Shown here piece after piece: positions 1-9,900 of a stretch of DNA of 64,000 nucleotides. This DNA comes from Akebia trifoliata (Eukaryota; Streptophyta; Magnoliopsida; Ranunculales; Lardizabalaceae). The notes beneath the pieces were generated by a model. That model was not told where the DNA came from. It saw nothing but the letters and a program-made list of their open reading frames with translations, and did no database searches. The stretch lies in assembly GCA_017979445.1 (NCBI GenBank), contig CM030713.1, positions 31,339,915 through 31,403,914 of the forward strand, in the 5' to 3' direction. Numbering within the stretch: the first letter of the stretch is position 1; each line of letters starts with the position of its first letter. A program made the position numbers and the translations under genes.

Positions 1-701
1 CAGCTCCACATTTATGTGATTGAGAAAAAAACTCTACGTTACGTGATTGAGAAAAAAATGCTGCGTTTCACATATCGTTTTTTGTTTTTTTTACATCACA
101 CGTGCCAAGATCTGGGGTCTACCTGTTGTGTTTTGTGACGAGTAACTTTTCAATACTTCCAGATGCTGGATTGGAACCCGACTCGCCCATTTCTTTCACG
201 CAACGTGGCGGCGCATTACTTCTGTTTCTTGGCCCATCAACGTTTTCCTTTCTCTGTCTCATCTAACCACAGGTTCACTATTGTTGAAAAAGTAGGCTTG
301 AATTGAATTGGTGTCGGTCTATTAAGCCCATAGTGAAGAAAAGAGACTCCTTTTAGATTATAACTCATCTCATAGTCAACTCAACAACTCGATGGAATCA
401 ATTTATTTGGCCAAGTTAACTCGAAAAAGCACCAAATCGGGTCTGAACTCTGAAGGTCGATCTAGTTTTTCGGTTATATTTTATATTTTGTAGAGAATAA
501 AGAAATATTTTTATTTAATATAAAATTATGTACAAATTTAATAATTTTTATTTGAGTCATCCAAGTCAACTCTTTTGTCTTTCACTAATTATCTAGGCTA
601 ATCCCTATCTACTTTGAAGCGCCATCCTCATCCCGTTTCAAAATTTCCAACGAACCTTCTCTTATGGATTAATTTACACGTGTCATTTCTAAGGAATTAT
701 T
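1..701. other. Gene-free flank
   Basis: No convincing exon, RNA gene or structured repeat was seen. The sequence is AT-rich, with short out-of-frame ORFs only. Confidence 0.5.
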
Positions 702-835
702 TTAAATAAGAAAATGATGGAATGACATAAATGATGCGGTGCCATGTACATAATCATAGATGTTTTTTACTCGTACCTCACAGAAAAGCATCTAAGATTT
801 TATGCGTGCCACCACATCATTGTGTCACCCCGGCA
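702..835. repeat. Foldback (MITE-like) hairpin, CATAGATG core
   Basis: An imperfect inverted repeat. The arm AATGATGCGGTG (from 730) pairs with CACCACATCATT (from about 811). The centre reads CATAGATG, then TTTT, CTCG, then GCATCTA, the core shared with many other hairpins in this window. No coding capacity. Target-site duplications are not clear. Confidence 0.55.
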
Positions 836-868
836 CGACTCTTCTAAATATTGACAAAAATGTAAGGC

Positions 869-1111
869 TCCTTCAAAGTTAAGACTCATTGTATTTCAAC
901 AAAAATAGTGATTGGATCACTATTGCGCTTTAACCAAAAGAGTCATGATAATCTAATAATCACACAAAAATGTAAGGTTATAAGATAAATACAAAATGCC
1001 ACATGTCTTGTAACCAAGAGAGGTTCCTTCAAAGTCAGACTTATTGTATTTCAACAAAAATAGTGATTGGATTACTATCGCGCTTTAACCAAAAGAGTCA
1101 TGATAATCTAA
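869..1111. repeat. Direct duplication, two ~89-bp copies
   Basis: Positions 869-957 and 1,023-1,111 are near-identical; both run from CTTCAAAGT to GAGTCATGATAATCTAA. They are separated by ~65 bp of unique sequence. The second copy leads directly into the C-rich hairpin element at 1,095. Confidence 0.75.
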
Positions 1112-1290
1112 CACCCCCCCCCCCCCCCCCCCCCGCCAACCATTTTGACATACACTCCCTTCATAGAACTACAGATTATTTGTATCACGATACATAAGAA
1201 AAAGATTTATGATTCTGCATATCTTGAGATAAATGATCTACGATTTTTTGATGAGGACATATGTTAAAGGGGGTGTCAAGAAATCATTAT
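1095..1290. repeat. Foldback element with a 20+ bp poly-C tract
   Basis: The left end GAGTCATGATAATCTAACACC is followed by an uninterrupted C tract of about 20 bases or more (1,112-1,134). The right end GGGGGTGTCAAGAAATCATTA is its inverted counterpart. The loop carries the AAAAAGATTTATGATTCTG core motif. It is the same family as the elements at 6,616, 7,398, 17,352, 18,161, 30,366 and 31,029. Confidence 0.6.
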
Positions 1291-1732
1291 TCTAACTAAA
1301 AATGTCAAGGAGTATTCAGTAAAGGTACTCTCAAATTTGACTAACACGAAAATCTCTTATCTTTTCTTCCCGGAGAAGTTTATGCTCTCAAAGTGCAAAA
1401 GTGAAAATGTGGTTGAGTTAGGAAATCTGATTTCCAAACTCAACTCACATCCACTGAGAATGAGATATTTCAAACGAATCAACTCATCTTGAAACAAGTC
1501 AAAATAATGACACGTTTAAGAATAAATATTTCTATTTAAATAATAATTATATTTTTCCTATATTTTATAAATGCTCAACAACAAAATCGTATTCTTATGT
1601 AGTACACCAAGACTTAAATTCTTAAATGTGAATTTATTTTGGATGAAGAAAACACAAAAATGGGATTACTAATAATGAAGCTATAATCAATGTGTCAAAC
1701 TCTAAGCAGATTCCCAGAATCAGGTTCCAATC

Positions 1733-1949
1733 ATGGTTTTAACTCTCGTCCGAGACTGAGACGACAATATCATCCACCAACTGGATGGATGGACAGGTCA
1801 AACATACTAACGAGAGGACGAGATTTAAAACTTGGTTCATTTGTCTCATTGTCAAACAAGGTGACTCAATTGTATCGAAAAACTCATTCGAGATGACTTG
1901 ATCTCATTCATAAACGAGTCGAGACATCAAAACGAGTTTTAAAACCATG
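1733..1949. repeat. MITE-like inverted repeat with ATGGTTTTAA ends
   Basis: The left terminus ATGGTTTTAACTCG (1,733) is mirrored by CGAGTTTTAAAACCAT (ending near 1,948). The interior repeats short CGAG/CTCG words and has no believable ORF. It is probably a small non-autonomous DNA element. The superfamily is not determined. Confidence 0.45.
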
Positions 1950-2700
1950 GCTCCAACACCTCTTCTAAAATAGTAAAATAGAAATTGAAGTGGGGTGGGG
2001 TGATCCTAAAATAGAGATTGAAGAAGATTGCGAGCTTCTATACTACCATACCACAGAAGAGAGAAACCATGATCTATATATAACTATTCTTTCCAAAGGA
2101 ATTGATCATTTGCATCAAACTATATTAAACAACGATTGTGATATCACCAGTGCATAAAAATACGAACAAATCTGTAAATGCCAAAATTTGCACTACCTCG
2201 AAATTCCTATTGAATGTTTAAAATTTGAATCTTTCGAAATCTTAGATAGGCTTGCAACACAACATCTACAACGTCCAAGTCAAGAAAAATTATTATGTAA
2301 AATAATATCAAAATTTTGAGGAGAGGGGAATGTACCTTTTTACTGTGCACTACCCATATATTTATAAGATTCAAACTCTGGGATCCCTTTTGATCCTCTT
2401 ACCATTCAATTCTCACTTGCTTTTAGTAAGTAAATCTTAATTAAAAATGTATTAAGTTAAGATTTTGTTTGTATTTTATCCGTCTTCCAATGTTTTGTCC
2501 TTGTGATGAGATGTAATCTAACTTACCCATAATCGAAATTGAGAGTGGATCAGATTCCTCTAACTCTCCTTCACCCTAATGTGCCATGTGTCATCCTTTG
2601 ATGTGTTACTAAATATATCTCACACGAAACCCATAATTGATTATGGTACAACAAAATCTCATTATATGAACAAAATCACTTATATGGCATTGACAAAATC
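1950..2700. other. Gene-free AT-rich sequence
   Basis: No exon-like ORF, RNA gene or repeat structure that can be supported was seen here. Confidence 0.45.
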
Positions 2701-3000
2701 TCATTAATGCAGATACTCATTGGAATGCCAACTTTTACTTATAACACGCTATTCTTTTTGAAATTCTCACTTTAAGTTAGATTGAGAGGAGAGAAAAAAT
2801 GAACCACCGTTTTTCTCCATTTCTCTTGTTTGAATTTGAAAAGTTAAGTAAGGAGAGAGAAAATATTGATGAAGACAAATAGATTGAAAATATGTATAAA
2901 AAAGTGCTCAACTTGTGAAATTCTGACTAATTGTTCATATTAATTACCAAAACTTGAGCGATAATGAATTCAGAAGTTTTTAAAGTGACAAATTGAAAAT

Positions 3001-3106
3001 AATCACTTTAAACCTACCACCACATTCATTACTGTTCTGATTTTTTTCTTAACAATCACTTTAAACCTACCACCACATTCATTACTGTTCTGATTTTTTT
3101 CTTAAC
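3001..3106. repeat. Tandem duplication, 2 x 53 bp
   Basis: Two exact 53-bp copies (3,001-3,053 and 3,054-3,106), each running from AATCACTTTAAACC to TTTTTTCTTAAC. Confidence 0.9.
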
Positions 3107-3128
3107 GAAAACAGGACCATTCATGTTT

Positions 3129-3206
3129 TCGTAATTAAAATGAACGGTAGTGGATATAGTAAATAACTCGTAATTAAAATGAACGGTAGTGGATATAGTA
3201 AATAAC
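3129..3206. repeat. Tandem duplication, 2 x 39 bp
   Basis: Two exact 39-bp copies (3,129-3,167 and 3,168-3,206), each running from TCGTAATTAAAATG to AGTAAATAAC. Parts are complementary to the preceding duplicated block (GGTAGTGG against CCACCAC). The pair therefore forms an inverted repeat with both arms duplicated. Confidence 0.9.
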
Positions 3207-3694
3207 TCATTTTCAGCTCACGAAGTAGCAATTCACCCAAGAAAATAAGATAGATAAATGCTCAATTTTGTTTTCTCTCCAAATCAGAGAGATTTTGAGA
3301 GAAAGAGAACAAATTACTTTTATTCTCTCTTATCTAATCCAAAGTCCAAATAGGGATGAGAAAAAGCTACTTTCTATTCTCTTCTCTTAATAATAAGGTT
3401 CTGTTCTCTCCAAAGTGAGCGAATTTGTTAAGACGTAGATTAATGTGTTATAAGTAAAAGTAGGTGTGTTAATAGAATTACTTCATAAATAATACTCAAT
3501 AAAATTTAAAATCATACAAATTCCGAAAAAGACGGCCCAAGTAGAGTTTATTTGCAAATTGAAATCGAAAGAGTTGAAAATAAAAAAAGAAAATGAACTG
3601 CTAATAAAAGCTCTGATTCTCCAACTACTAATCTTAATTTTAAAAAAAAAAAAAAACACTCCATTTACAATGAAGAAAGAAACTAAATTTCCTC

Positions 3695-4774
3695 TCACTC
3701 GCTCCAATACTTCACATCTTCTCCTTTGTGGTCCTCATCCTTCTCATCAGAGCCCTTCATCTTAAATCTCTTCACATCCTCTACAGCAGCGCTCCTAAAC
3801 AAACCAAGATCCACTGCTCCAGACACCATGTGATACCCACGCATCTTAAGCTGCTCCGGGCTATCGTGCGGCATGGCGAACCCACACAAATATGCCCCAC
3901 CTTTCTTCTTCCCCAGAACCCCCTTCTCTGCCTCATGCAACACTTCCCTCACTTTCTTGTTCCCTGGGTCCCACAAATACCCTAAACTCGCACTCAAATC
4001 TAATGGTCCCATTTGAATACAGTCCACCCCTTCTACGGCTGCGATCTCTTCGATCTTCTTCACCCCTTCTTCCGATTCAATCTGACACATTATCAGCAAT
4101 TCATCTTCATAGTTGCTAAGATACCCATCGTTGATACCGTACTTCGATGCCCTCACAAGCGTGTGAGCCGAACCACGTACCCCAGCCGGCGGAAATCGAC
4201 AGTAAGAAACGGCTTTTTTGGCCGATTTTTGATTCTCGATCATCGGAAACATGATCCCTTGTGGGCCCAGATCCAAGGCCTTTTTTGCCCATGTCGCTGA
4301 AGATTCCGGCAGTCGGAGAATGGCCGGAGTTCCGGTAGCGGCGAGGGCGTGGAGACATGGGAGGGCATCGGAGATCCCACCGTGGCCATGCTCCATATCT
4401 ACTAGGACGAAATCATAACCGGCGTGGCCAGCGATCTCTGCAAGAGTTGGAGAGAAACTTAGGAGAAATAGACCGTAGAGGGTTTCTCCATCGACGAGAC
4501 GGGATTTTAGGGTTTTGGGTATGGTGAGATTGTCGAGGGGGGTAGAGAGATCAGATGTTGTTGAGGTGGATTTAGATTGGGTGATGGGATTTGATCTAGG
4601 ATTTAGGGTTTTGTGGGTTAATGGAGATTTGGAGAGATGGGTTAGTGTGGTTGATGAAGAAAAGAGTTTTAATGGGTGGCTTATTAGGGTTTTGAAGTGA
4701 TTGAAGGAAAGAGGTGAGGAAGAAGGCTTTCTGAGAGTGGAGATAAGAGAGTTGTTGCAGGTGGAGAGCGCCAT
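3695..4774 (-). CDS. HpcH/HpaI-type aldolase, probably plastid-targeted
   Basis: A single uninterrupted exon encoding 359 aa. Residues ~1-80 are rich in Ser, Thr and Pro and poor in acidic residues, as expected of a chloroplast transit peptide (inference). From ~95 the HpcH/HpaI aldolase / citrate-lyase beta-like fold follows. Visible motifs are LVDMEHGHG (catalytic His and acidic region), AILRLPES (substrate Arg), the metal ligands in CQIESEEG and MGPLDLSASLG, and the helix PMIENQKSAKKAV. The family cleaves or forms C-C bonds of 2-keto-3-deoxy acids using a divalent metal. The plant substrate cannot be told from sequence. The start is MALSTCNNS at 4,774; the frame stays open upstream to 4,921 but contains no earlier ATG. 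The C-tail is acidic (DEKDEDHKGED). From memory it resembles Arabidopsis At4g10750, annotated as a PEP-carboxylase/HpaI family protein. Confidence 0.94.
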   Translation of the reverse strand: MALSTCNNSLISTLRKPSSSPLSFNHFKTLISHPLKLFSSSTTLTHLSKSPLTHKTLNPRSNPITQSKSTSTTSDLSTPLDNLTIPKTLKSRLVDGETLYGLFLLSFSPTLAEIAGHAGYDFVLVDMEHGHGGISDALPCLHALAATGTPAILRLPESSATWAKKALDLGPQGIMFPMIENQKSAKKAVSYCRFPPAGVRGSAHTLVRASKYGINDGYLSNYEDELLIMCQIESEEGVKKIEEIAAVEGVDCIQMGPLDLSASLGYLWDPGNKKVREVLHEAEKGVLGKKKGGAYLCGFAMPHDSPEQLKMRGYHMVSGAVDLGLFRSAAVEDVKRFKMKGSDEKDEDHKGEDVKYWSE

Positions 4775-4854
4775 TGTTAGAAGGAAGAAGTCAATTTTGA
4801 CGAATGAGATTGGTCTCTCTTTTACACAGAGATAGACAGAGAGAGAGAGAGAGT

Positions 4855-4913
4855 CACGTGCGATATGCTGGAATGATCCTGATCGTGGATAAGATGAACA
4901 ATAGTGACACGTG
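4855..4913 (-). promoter_or_regulatory. Two G-boxes flanking an I-box upstream of the aldolase
   Basis: CACGTG occurs at 4,855-4,860 and 4,908-4,913, with GATAAG (I-box type) at 4,888-4,893. All lie within ~140 bp upstream of the aldolase ATG. The G-box plus I-box combination is known from light-responsive promoters of plastid-protein genes. That this gene is light-regulated is inference. Confidence 0.5.
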
Positions 4914-4971
4914 TTATACACGCAAATACTTAAGGCGCCCTACTGTAAACATTTGACATATCTTGTGTTTT

Positions 4972-5001
4972 CCACCCCCACCCCCACCCCCACCCCCACC
5001 C
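4972..5001. repeat. (CCCCCA)n hexamer repeat, ~200 bp upstream of the aldolase
   Basis: Four runs of five Cs plus a terminal CCC, each separated by a single A (C runs start at 4,975, 4,981, 4,987, 4,993 and 4,999). The G-rich complement satisfies the G-quadruplex spacing rule and the C strand could form an i-motif. Confidence 0.85.
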
Positions 5002-5339
5002 AAATAGTTTCCAAAAGAAATGAATGAGAGCTTCTATTGCCACACCAACTCTTACTAAGAGCACCCAAGATGTGTGCTAAAAGTTGGCGTGGTTTCGAAT
5101 GTGTTAAAAGAAAGACGTAAAAAAGACGAGAGTTCTTTAATCTTTAGTTAGAAGTTTAAGAAGAGGGTTTTTTTTTTTTTAAATTTATTATTAGTCTCTT
5201 AAGAAAGACTGAGGCCAACGGGCATGTAACCATTAGTCCAATAGTTGACCACTTTTGATTTGGTGAATCGTAGCAACGAGTAGTTGTGAAGATATTATAT
5301 TCCTAGTTTGTTACTATTGATGATAAACTTAAGGGATTC
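5002..5339. other. Intergenic spacer left of the tandem array
   Basis: No gene is seen. Homology to the tandem units begins only near 5,340 (CTTATTGTAGATATC), so this is taken as the unduplicated left flank. Confidence 0.5.
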
Positions 5340-5400
5340 CCTTATTGTAGATATCGGGATCATCAAGATCAATCTTCAACTGGGTTTAGGGATAGATTAA

Positions 5401-6494
5401 GGTGGTGTTTGTTTGCGCTATATTTCAGTGTTTATTGCTGAAAAAAAATTAAATTCAGCACTTTTGTCAAAATAGCACGTTTGTTTACTCGTGCTTATTG
5501 CTGAAAATAAGTGAAAAAAATTCAGCATTATTTTGATGCTGAAAAAAAGTGCTGAAGCGGTAAGCACTGCGCTTTTTTCAACACGGACAAGTATGCCATT
5601 TGTTTTTTTGAACATGGACAAATATGCCCTTATTCTTAAAAGGATATTACCTCTTATATCCCATGGTAAGAATATAAACACCTCACAAATTAATAAACCC
5701 ACACCATAACTAAATTATTTTGTCTTATATGGGTTAAATTTTTTGGAATGAGTTGATTTTTGGTGAGGATGATCTCTACAATGAGGAGATCATCTTCACA
5801 AAAAATCAGCATATCTTGAAACTTCTAACCCTATCAAAATAAATTCAAGAATCGTAAATTGTCCCTTTAAAAAAAAAAACTATTTTTAACGAGTTAGAAG
5901 TTTCAAAATAGACTGATTTTTGGTGAGGATGATCTCTAGACCATATAGACCATCCTCACAAAAAATTTACTCATTCCAAAAATTTTAACCCATATAAAAC
6001 AAAACAAAAAATGGCTATAATGTGGGTTGTCCTTATTAATTCATAGGGTGCTTTTATAATTACACATCCTTCATTTCCATCGAAAATTATTCATCCAAAA
6101 TTAAGTTCTTTTAAAGTTGATTTCAATTTTTGGTGGTTTGTATGACATTATTATTTTTAATTTGAAATTTGTGGGTTTTTATAAATAGAAATTATTATTT
6201 ATAAATTGAATATTATTTGAGTATTATTTATTATTTAAAAATAAATTGTATTTTAATTTTATAAGAAATAATATATTTTATTGTGTTTGATAATAAATAA
6301 GCATTTGAAACATGTAAACAATGTATAATATAATTGTAAGGGTAACAAAGACAATTTATCAGTTTCAGCAATGTGTAACAAACATGATTCAGCATTTAAA
6401 CAAACAACTTTTTCAGCACTTAAATTTAGCGCTTATAAGTTTCAGCGCTTAATGCTATTCAGCACTTATTTTTTTCAGTTTAACAAACAGCACC
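5401..6494. mobile_element. Non-autonomous PIF/Harbinger-like element, TAA target duplication
   Basis: The left end GGTGGTGTTTGTTTG and the inverted right end GGTGCTGTTTGTTAAAC form TIRs, flanked by TAA at 5,398-5,400 and 6,495-6,497. Subterminal regions repeat TTCAGCAC/GTGCTGAA words in both orientations. Units 2 and 3 have the uninterrupted site (GATAGATTAACT then GCCT/ACCT, near 15,950 and 29,222), which proves the insertion. The length is 1,094 bp and no transposase is encoded. A 3-bp TAA duplication with GG-starting TIRs is typical of PIF/Harbinger (Tourist) elements. Confidence 0.8.
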
Positions 6495-6615
6495 TAAGTG
6501 CCTACTGTGACCTGATCCGAATCCAATCTAACCGAGGATTTGATCTTCAATCCTTGGAATGGCTGCAAACTTACATACCAGTGAAGACAGAATTTTATGT
6601 ATCATATAAAAACTA

Positions 6616-6801
6616 AGAGTCGTGATAATATGACACCCCTACTCTGACACACACACCCCCTTACGACCCCATCACCAAACCATAAAACATTTGCCTTGGG
6701 ACACACAAGAAAAGATTTATGACTATGTGTAACCTAAGGTAAAAGATGCATGGTACTGTGATGGGGTGTGTGTTAAAAGGAGGGCGTTAAAAAATCATTA
6801 C
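6616..6801. repeat. Foldback element (C-rich family), unit 1
   Basis: The left end GAGTCGTGATAATATGACACC and the right end GGGCGTTAAAAAATCATTAC are mutually inverted. The loop has GGGACACACAAGAAAAGAT and the related core. The orthologous copies in units 2 and 3 are at 17,352 and 30,366. Confidence 0.6.
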
Positions 6802-6972
6802 ACAAAAACAAATTACAAATGGCTTAAAGTTCACAGTGATCCTGTAGAGACTGGACTCAAATGCATGGAAGGGTGATACAAGAGTATGCCTCAAAACACT
6901 CAAGATTACAAGAATCCTAATTAAAACATATCCATGTCTTAAGTCCTTGACAAATATTAATTTCGAATCATT

Positions 6973-9900
6973 TTAAGAACGACTGGAAATGTAAAAAAAG
7001 AACAAGACAAGAAGTAATTGAAGTGCCCTGATAATATGGTCTAAGGTTGGATAGTATGAGCTTCGAATCTCAGAGATCGCAATCTGGACCCGATCCTCCT
7101 CATTCCTTGAACTTGCTCCCGTTGATCCTGAGCTTAACATATTGTACTCACTTGCCACAACACTTGTCTTTCTTGATATGCCAAGTACTTTCTCGAAATC
7201 TGACTGCGATAGTGGTCTTGATATCTACAACAAACAAGCAAGAGTAGCAAAAGAAAATTTTCCAATAAATGTCTCCCTATTTTTATTTCATTGGGAACAA
7301 TTCATTTCCCCCCCCCTAAATGATAGCTAATTTGTTCCATGAAACTAAGGAAATTTGATTATAGACATGGGAAGCAAGGTGAGTAATTTGATTATGAGGC
7401 GTGATAATATGACGCCCCACCCCCCCTCCCCTCCCCTCCCCTCTCTCTCCCTCTGACACATGCCCCCTCGGGATACACAAGAAAAAGATTTGTGGTAATA
7501 TGTATCCTGAGGCAAATGATCTTCGGTTTTGTGATGGGGGCGTACAGAGGCGTGCGTCAGAAAATCATTACACTTTGATTATAGACTCCTAATATAAATT
7601 ATTGTCTGGATTCATGTAAATTTAGAATAGATTCCAAAACATAGAAACTGGATGAACAAATAATTATTGTCAATCTTGCACATATGATATAACAACATTT
7701 AAGCCATACTAATTATTATGAGGCATACTTACAGGAGATGTGTCGCCCTTTTTTTCAGCATCTAATATGTCCCTGATAGGGAAGTATGATGCTTTCCTGC
7801 AGAGCTCGAAAAGATCTGAACCAGAGTATCCTTGGCACAAGCTGGCAATTTCAACAAAGTCGACATTGTCTTCTACATGCTCATCCTTCAAAATCAGCTT
7901 CAGTATCTTGACTCTTTCGCTGCAGTTTGGTAACCCAATCTCAAAGGCTTGAGGAAAACGCCTAAGTATTGCCTCGTCAAGGTCTGCTGGCCGGTTGGTT
8001 GCTGCAAGTACCATCACCCGAGCATTCTCTACAGTAACTCTCCAAGATAAGTACCTTTTTTTTTATAATAATAATAATAATAATAAACAGATTTTGGAAT
8101 TCAGTACACAAGCATTTGTTTGATACTTTTTTTAATTATATAAAATCAAAGCTGAAACTGGACATCAAAAGGTGTATATTGTTGTGGTCTGTGGAGCCTG
8201 ATAGTACTGGGTCACCAAGGAGGTACTGTAAATCAAGCCACGCGTTCACGTCGATCAAGCTGAAATAAGGTATTTTCGTAATTTCACTAATATTATGTAA
8301 AACCCTACTTAGGTTTCCTGTGGTATTTATATTTCTCGTTTATTGTGAAAGGGTGTAATATGTAATTGAGAGTTTTTTTCTTCATAGTGGAATCGGTGTG
8401 ATTCATGGACGTACCTCAATTTTGAGGGAACCACGTAAAATATGTGTGTTTCTTTATGTGATTTGTGTATTGTTTCGATTATTTGCTTGGTTCAATTGTC
8501 CCTGTTTTCTCAACATATATGGCATCCACACACACACACACACACAGACTCGATGTCTTTAGAATATAATTAATTTTGAACGATATTAAGATCCTTAGCT
8601 GAAAGCACCAGTACCCTTTACTACAAAAATGAAAGGTATTCATCTTTTAGAAGGAATCATTGGTATGTGTAACAGTAAAAAAAAGGTAGGAACAATTTAA
8701 GAGTAAAAAAAAACTCACTATCTGTGGTAAAGCCATCCCACAAAGCCATGAACTCAGTTTTCATGCCAGTCATGGCTTCATGATCTGTAGAAGATCGCTG
8801 CCTCAAAAAACTATCAACTTCGTCAATGAATATAATAGCAGGCTGGAGCTTATAAGCCAGACTGAATATAGCAGCCACTGGAGGTACAAATAGAAATAAA
8901 ACGTAAGAAGTTGATATTATGTAATATGGCAGAATACAAACAATTAAGTAGATATAATATACTAATAAGCTACATCATAATAAGCTTTAATAAGAAAATT
9001 TAATTAGATTTAAAAAAAATCAAACAGAGAAACTATATTTTCTAGACACTATCATTAATAAAGACTCAACAACAACAAAGTCTTAACCCAAAGATTCATG
9101 ATCGTCTAAATTAATCATGTTCCTCCATTCCACTTTATCCATAGTCAAATTTTCTGTTATAGTTAATGAAAACTACAACTATTTAGTCTATGAAATCCAA
9201 ATTTGAAAATATCAAAATGGCATTTTGAGCACATGAATTTTGATATCAAAATACTCTCCTGACGTGGCATGTGCCAGAACCATAGATTTTATGCCTCGGG
9301 ATTCACATCCCCATAAATATGTGCAGTTGTGTATCCCAAGGAAAAAAAAGATATATGATTATGGCACATGTCACATCAGGAGAGTATTTTGAGTATGCCA
9401 CATGGGGGGAGTCAGAAAATCATTACTCTTTAATACAACCCAAACATACCAAGTTTTTGTGCATCACCAAACCATTTGCTCATCAAATTAGATAACTTGA
9501 CATTAATAAATACAGCTCCAGACTCCTTTGCAATAGCCTTAGCAAGCATTGTCTTTCCAGTTCCAGGTGGTCCATACAACAATACCCCTTTCTGGGGACT
9601 GAGAAGTTTCCCGCCACGTGCAAACAATTCAGGTCTCCGCAATGGAAGAATTACCAATTCAGTTAATGATTGCTTGACTTTTTCCAAACCTCCGATATTT
9701 TCAAACTCTACATCAATATGATCAGGATTTATAACATCTTGGGCAATTTTATCCTGTCAAATTATGTCAAAAGAAACAAAGTTAATTAACACAACACCTC
9801 TCAGATTTTTCATTAACATACATCAATTCTGAAACATTTTAACAAGAAAGGCTAAGCTGATCATGTCTCAATGTAGAAATTAATATACCATGCCATTTTT

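Larger units (their letters stand above)
2725..3460. repeat. Probable non-autonomous TIR element
   Basis: The sequence near 2,730 (AACTTTTACTTATAACAC) recurs inverted near 3,445 (GTGTTATAAGTAAAAGT), giving a TIR-like pair about 0.7 kb apart. A related but shorter pair occurs at 61,135-61,205. The interior is AT-rich and non-coding and holds two tandem duplications (3,001-3,106 and 3,129-3,206). Confidence 0.45.

Noticed and set aside
3728..4358. Several ORFs overlapping the aldolase on both strands
   Set aside because: They are frame shadows of the 359-aa aldolase, which alone has recognisable motifs.
4972..5001. Telomere-like C-rich repeat
   Set aside because: The unit is CCCCCA, not the plant telomere repeat CCCTAAA.
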